Source: CAWJKP01 sp963843465 (GTDB lineage: Bacteria; Planctomycetota; Planctomycetia; Pirellulales; Thermoguttaceae). From it: DNA of 64,000 nucleotides. The DNA lies in the NCBI GenBank assembly GCA_963843465.1, contig CAWJKP010000003.1:186001-250000 (forward strand), read 5' to 3'. Positions 60,830-64,000 of this stretch are shown one piece after another. The notes beneath the pieces were generated by a model. That model made no database searches. It was given only the letters and a program-made list of their open reading frames with translations, and was not told the DNA's origin. Each line of letters begins with the position of its first letter. Position 1 is the stretch's first letter. The position numbers were made by a program, and so were the translations under genes.

Positions 60830-63135
60830 TTAACTCCTAGCTCCTGCGTCCTTGGCCTTTTGTTCGGCCTTTTCCTTGTCGGCCTTCTTTTTCGCGCGTT
60901 CGCTGGGGAGCACGGGCTGCCAGCAGAACTGGACGACGAAATGGAAGCGGCGGACTTTCACCGTCTTCACCTCGTTTTCGGCTTTGTCGCCGGGCCCGCG
61001 GGGGCCTTGCCCCATGATGCCTCGCGCTGCCATGCCCGGCGGACCCGCCGGCCCGGCGGCCGCCGGGACGCTCCAATCTTGGATCTCCTCTTCATGCACC
61101 GACGGGGGATCGATGAGCACCGGGCAAGTGATGCCCAGTTCCTTCATCGAGACGAAGTCCAATTCGTCCTCGTCCGTCTCGTCGCCTTTGGCGTTCTTCT
61201 TCTTATTGCCCGTCGGCAGGAGAATCTTGGTCCGTTCGAGATTGGCGATCAGCGTGTCTTCGACGTAGACCGCACCCTGGGGAAGGTTGGGATTCTTGGG
61301 GTTGTGATCGTGATAACCGGTGACCTGGACGATCCAGCCCGGGCCGGTGGGTCCTTGGCTCGCGCCCGGGGTTGTGCCGCCCGGCGTCGAGCCCGGAGTC
61401 GCTGCCGGCGTCGGGCCGGGGGACGGGGTTGCGGGAAGACCCGGCGTGGCGGGGGGCGGCGCCTCTCGTCGCCAAAACACCCGGCGCCGCTGCGGGAGTG
61501 ACCGCGCCGGGGACCGCTGCCCCAGCAGCGCCAACCGGCGGCCCGCCGGCACCCTCCGCCGCCGGCCTGGCCACAAACCAGTTCGTCTGCTTCATCGTTG
61601 CGTACCAATCTTCGACCTTCTCCAACCGCTGGACTTCGAGATTGTGGACGTGCAGCTCGGCGCGTTTCCAGATCTCGTCCGGCCCCGGCCGCTTCCCCGC
61701 CGGGTCCTTGGGGAGGCACGCGTCGATCGCCTTGAGCAGCTCCAGCCAGCGAACCCGCCCTTCCACGTCGCTGACCACGTCCTTGCCGACCTTGTCGAGA
61801 TTGTCGAATTGCTTCTCCTTCTCGGCCAGCGTGCCCATGAGCTTGGTCTCGTTGTTGTAGACCAAGTTCGCTTTGCCCTCCGCGTCTTGCCATTTGGCGA
61901 CGCCGACGATTCCCAGGGCACGGGAGAAGCTCACGAAGCTGATCGTCAGGGCGGTCAAGAGCACGGCCACCGAGGCCACCGCCCAGGGCTTCTTCTCGCG
62001 GATCAGACGGTCTTTGACCAACTCTTTGGGCAGCAAGTTCGTCCGCAGGGAGCTCTTGCCCAGCCCCTGGAGGGCCAATCCGTAGGCCACGCCGAAGGAG
62101 AGCAGGTTGTCCTTGAAGGCGGGCGAGGTGAGGACTTCCGGGCCGGACAGCCCGCGAAACGATTCCACCCGCTGGACCTCGAAACCCAAGCTCTGCGCCA
62201 GGTAGCGCCGCAGCCCGGGCAGTTTCATGGCGTTGCCCAGGGTGAGCACCGTGCCGATCTTGGCCGAGCGGTCGATGCTGGAGAAATAGCCCAGCGACCG
62301 CTGGATCTCGGTGAGCATGTCGTTGAACACGGGCCGCATCGCCTGGAAGACGGCCTTGGGGTCCTGGGCCGAGGTGGCGTTGCGCTTGAGATGCTCCGCC
62401 TTGGCGAAGGTCAGCTTCAACTCCTTGGTCAGGGCCTTGGTGAAATGGTTGCCGCCCAGCGGGATGCTCCGCTGCCAGACGCGGTAGCCGTTGCTCACCA
62501 CCAGGTCCGTGGCGTCGGTGCCCAGCGAGAGCACCACCAGCGACGGCGGCGGGTTGTCGGGATCGTATTCGTCGATCGGCGGCAGATCGTGGAGCTGGTC
62601 GAAGGCCACGTAGTTGTAAAGTGCCAGCGGCGTAAGCTGGATCACGTCGACCTCGATCCCCGCCTCGCGGAAAGGCTCCAGCGCGGAACACCTGGTCGCG
62701 TTTCATGGCGAACAGGCCGATTTCGGTCTCCAGCGCGAACCCTTCTTCCTCGCTGCCCCCGCCCATCCGCTGGTAGTCCCAAACCACGTCGTTCAGGTCG
62801 AAAGGGATCTGCTGCCGCGCCTCGTAGCGGACGATATCGGGAATCTTCTTCGACTCCACCGGCGGCAGCTTGATGAAGCGGGCCAGGCCGTTCTGCCCGG
62901 GCACGGAGATCGCCACGTGATCGCCGCGGACCGAGTTGCGCGACAAGAACTGCTTCAGGGCCTCGGCGACCAGCTCGGCCGGCTCGGCCCCGGGCTGCGT
63001 GAGAATCTTGGGATACTCGATGTAATCGAACGCATCGGCAAGGACACGGTCGGTAGACTCGTGCGGGCGGCAGCGCAGCGCCTTGAGCGACGAGTTGCCG
63101 ATGTCGATTCCCCACACGGCGTCGCTTCTGGCCAT
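60830..63135 (-). CDS. pilM: PilM/PilN-like pilus assembly protein, frame-broken twice
   Basis: Starts MARSDAVWGIDIGNSSLKAL, the actin-like PilM fold (nucleotide-binding DIGNSSLK; VAISVPGQNGLARFIKLPPV). A break at about 62680-62686 (GC pair missing) leads to GIEVDVIQLTPLALYNYVAF, LSLGTDATDLVVSNGYRVWQ, GTVLTLGNAMKLPGLRRYLA, then a membrane span (AVASVAVLLTALTISFVSFS) and a PilN-like coil. A second break in the G6 run at 61451-61456 leads to a Pro/Gly linker and a final domain (VKVRRFHFVVQFCWQPV). Three parts give one protein of ~768 residues: PilM and PilN fused. Cytoplasmic platform of the pilus; first gene of the cluster. Confidence 0.8.
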
Positions 63136-63483
63136 TGGGACGTTCCTGCTCTGGTCTTCGATTGGCAGTGGAGGTTAGGAACCGAGGACCGAGCACGGCG
63201 CCAGGCCATACGCAGGGACAGGGCGGTCGAGATGACGTCCCTTACGCACTGTTCCGGTTCCACCTGAGGCCGAAATCGGGCCTTTGTAGATGTGACGGCA
63301 GCACAAGCTGCTAGCCTCTCCTAATAACCAATCTATCCCTACTACCCTCACGATGTCAACTGATTCCCCCCACCCAAACGGCGCTTCTTGGACCGATTTT
63401 GGCGGCATGGCCCCCGCTTCTTGGTCCCGGCATCGCTGCGAGGGTTTCCTCGTCAAGCGCGATATGCCACTTACGGGTGGATC

Positions 63484-64000
63484 TTAGCGTTTCTCCTTGC
63501 CGCGTGCAGGCATCAGCGGGGCAGTCGTCTTCTCATACAAAGCAAAGAGGAACTCGACGCGCTGGCGGTCGGAACGGAACGGCTGCCAGCGGTAGCAGCG
63601 ATCGACGGCACGATCCAGGACCGAATGGGCCTTGGTCAATTCGCGCGGCATGGCCAGCGGGTCGTAGAGGTCGGCCAGCGTCGCGCCCTTTTTCAGGTGC
63701 TCTTCGCGGACGTCCAGCACGGCCTGCGCCGCGGTCTCCACCGAGGCGAGTTGCCTGGCACTAGGCGATTCCGGCCAGGAGTAGTTGTTGTAAACGAGTT
63801 TCGCCGAGTAACGGTAGCGGGATTCCAATCGCCCACACACCTGACGCACCCAGGCCATGTGCATGGTTGATGACAACACGCCGAAATGGTAGAGCGTGGC
63901 GTCCGGAAACACGAAAACAAGGTCGCTGACCAAGGTTCTTGGAGACATGAATCCGATGGGGATGAAGCGACGCCGCTCGGACGACACCTTGGGGATCAGC
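63484..64000 (-). CDS. MmeI-like DNA methyltransferase/restriction protein (C-terminal fragment)
   Basis: The frame is open to the window end. It reads FGVLSSTMHMAWVRQVCGRL, YRYSAKLVYNNYSWPES, HLKKGATLADLYDPLAMPRE, LTKAHSVLDRAVDRCY, RVEFLFALYEKTTAPLMP: the C-terminal target-recognition and tail region of class I DNA methyltransferases related to MmeI/type IIG restriction-modification enzymes. The methylation motifs (SAM-binding and NPPY-type) would lie outside the window to the right. It ends well before the pilM start at 63135; the gap 63136-63483 has no gene. Whether a nuclease domain is present cannot be seen. Confidence 0.85.
   Translation of the reverse strand, partial: LIPKVSSERRRFIPIGFMSPRTLVSDLVFVFPDATLYHFGVLSSTMHMAWVRQVCGRLESRYRYSAKLVYNNYSWPESPSARQLASVETAAQAVLDVREEHLKKGATLADLYDPLAMPRELTKAHSVLDRAVDRCYRWQPFRSDRQRVEFLFALYEKTTAPLMPARGKEKR

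Noticed and set aside
1..64000. tRNA or rRNA genes
   Set aside because: I looked for T-loop and anticodon-arm patterns and for rRNA motifs and found none; the only RNA gene seen is rnpB. A covariance search is needed to be sure.

Overview
The window looks like a chromosomal contig from a planctomycete (Planctomycetota, perhaps Pirellulales-like; the order is a guess). Pointers are the GC-rich sequence, an SHD1-domain protease, a Uma2 endonuclease, a DUF1614 membrane protein, a small conserved lipoprotein ending in the MTPYRTHGG type of tail, very long Pro/Ala-rich pilus-type proteins, and several families of short palindromic repeats between genes and inside them.

Layout. 0-15 kb: mostly housekeeping (dhaK fragment, GH39-like glycosidase, M50 peptidase with TPRs, rpsU, ThuA-like protein, O-methyltransferase, DUF1614 protein, polyprenyl synthase, HU-like protein, pyrD, trpS), then an AAA-ATPase/MAD4-like gene pair that resembles a two-gene defence module and is broken by a 22-bp tandem duplication, a methyltransferase and a frame-broken redoxin. 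15.26-25.26 kb: a 10-kb integrative element bounded by a 48-bp perfect direct repeat that is the 3' end of the redoxin gene. It carries a tyrosine integrase, a ParB-N/TOPRIM-like protein, a primase-like/RecA-like ATPase protein, an AlpA/excisionase-like HTH protein, small genes, an iteron-like cluster and a trypsin-like SHD1 protease as cargo. No capsid, terminase or conjugation gene was seen. 25.5-27.7 kb: an unknown gene split by an IS30-family element with GC target duplication.

27.8-50 kb: scattered metabolic and cell-biology genes (galT, M32 carboxypeptidase, galE, Ser/Thr kinase, HTH-REC regulator, haloalkane-dehalogenase-like hydrolase, Uma2, ThiF/MoeB, HMA protein, SDR, LRR membrane protein, rsgA-hflX, FHA protein, radical SAM protein) separated by palindromic repeats. 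Two nearly identical 176-bp MITEs sit exactly at the centre of copies of one palindrome family, and other copies of such repeats are translated as part of proteins. A VapBC remnant lies at 35.3-35.7 kb. 50.5 kb: RNase P RNA overlapping the end of the radical SAM gene.

52-63 kb: a minus-strand cluster of four large genes (PilM/PilN-like protein, two inner-membrane proteins, secretin) that together look like a planctomycete type IV pilus / type II secretion machine. 63.5 kb to the end: C-terminal part of an MmeI-like DNA methyltransferase/restriction protein.

At least eight genes have a single frame break; several lie in G/C runs, so either the assembly has homopolymer errors or slippage is common here. 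Function assignments come from motif recognition only; no database search was possible.
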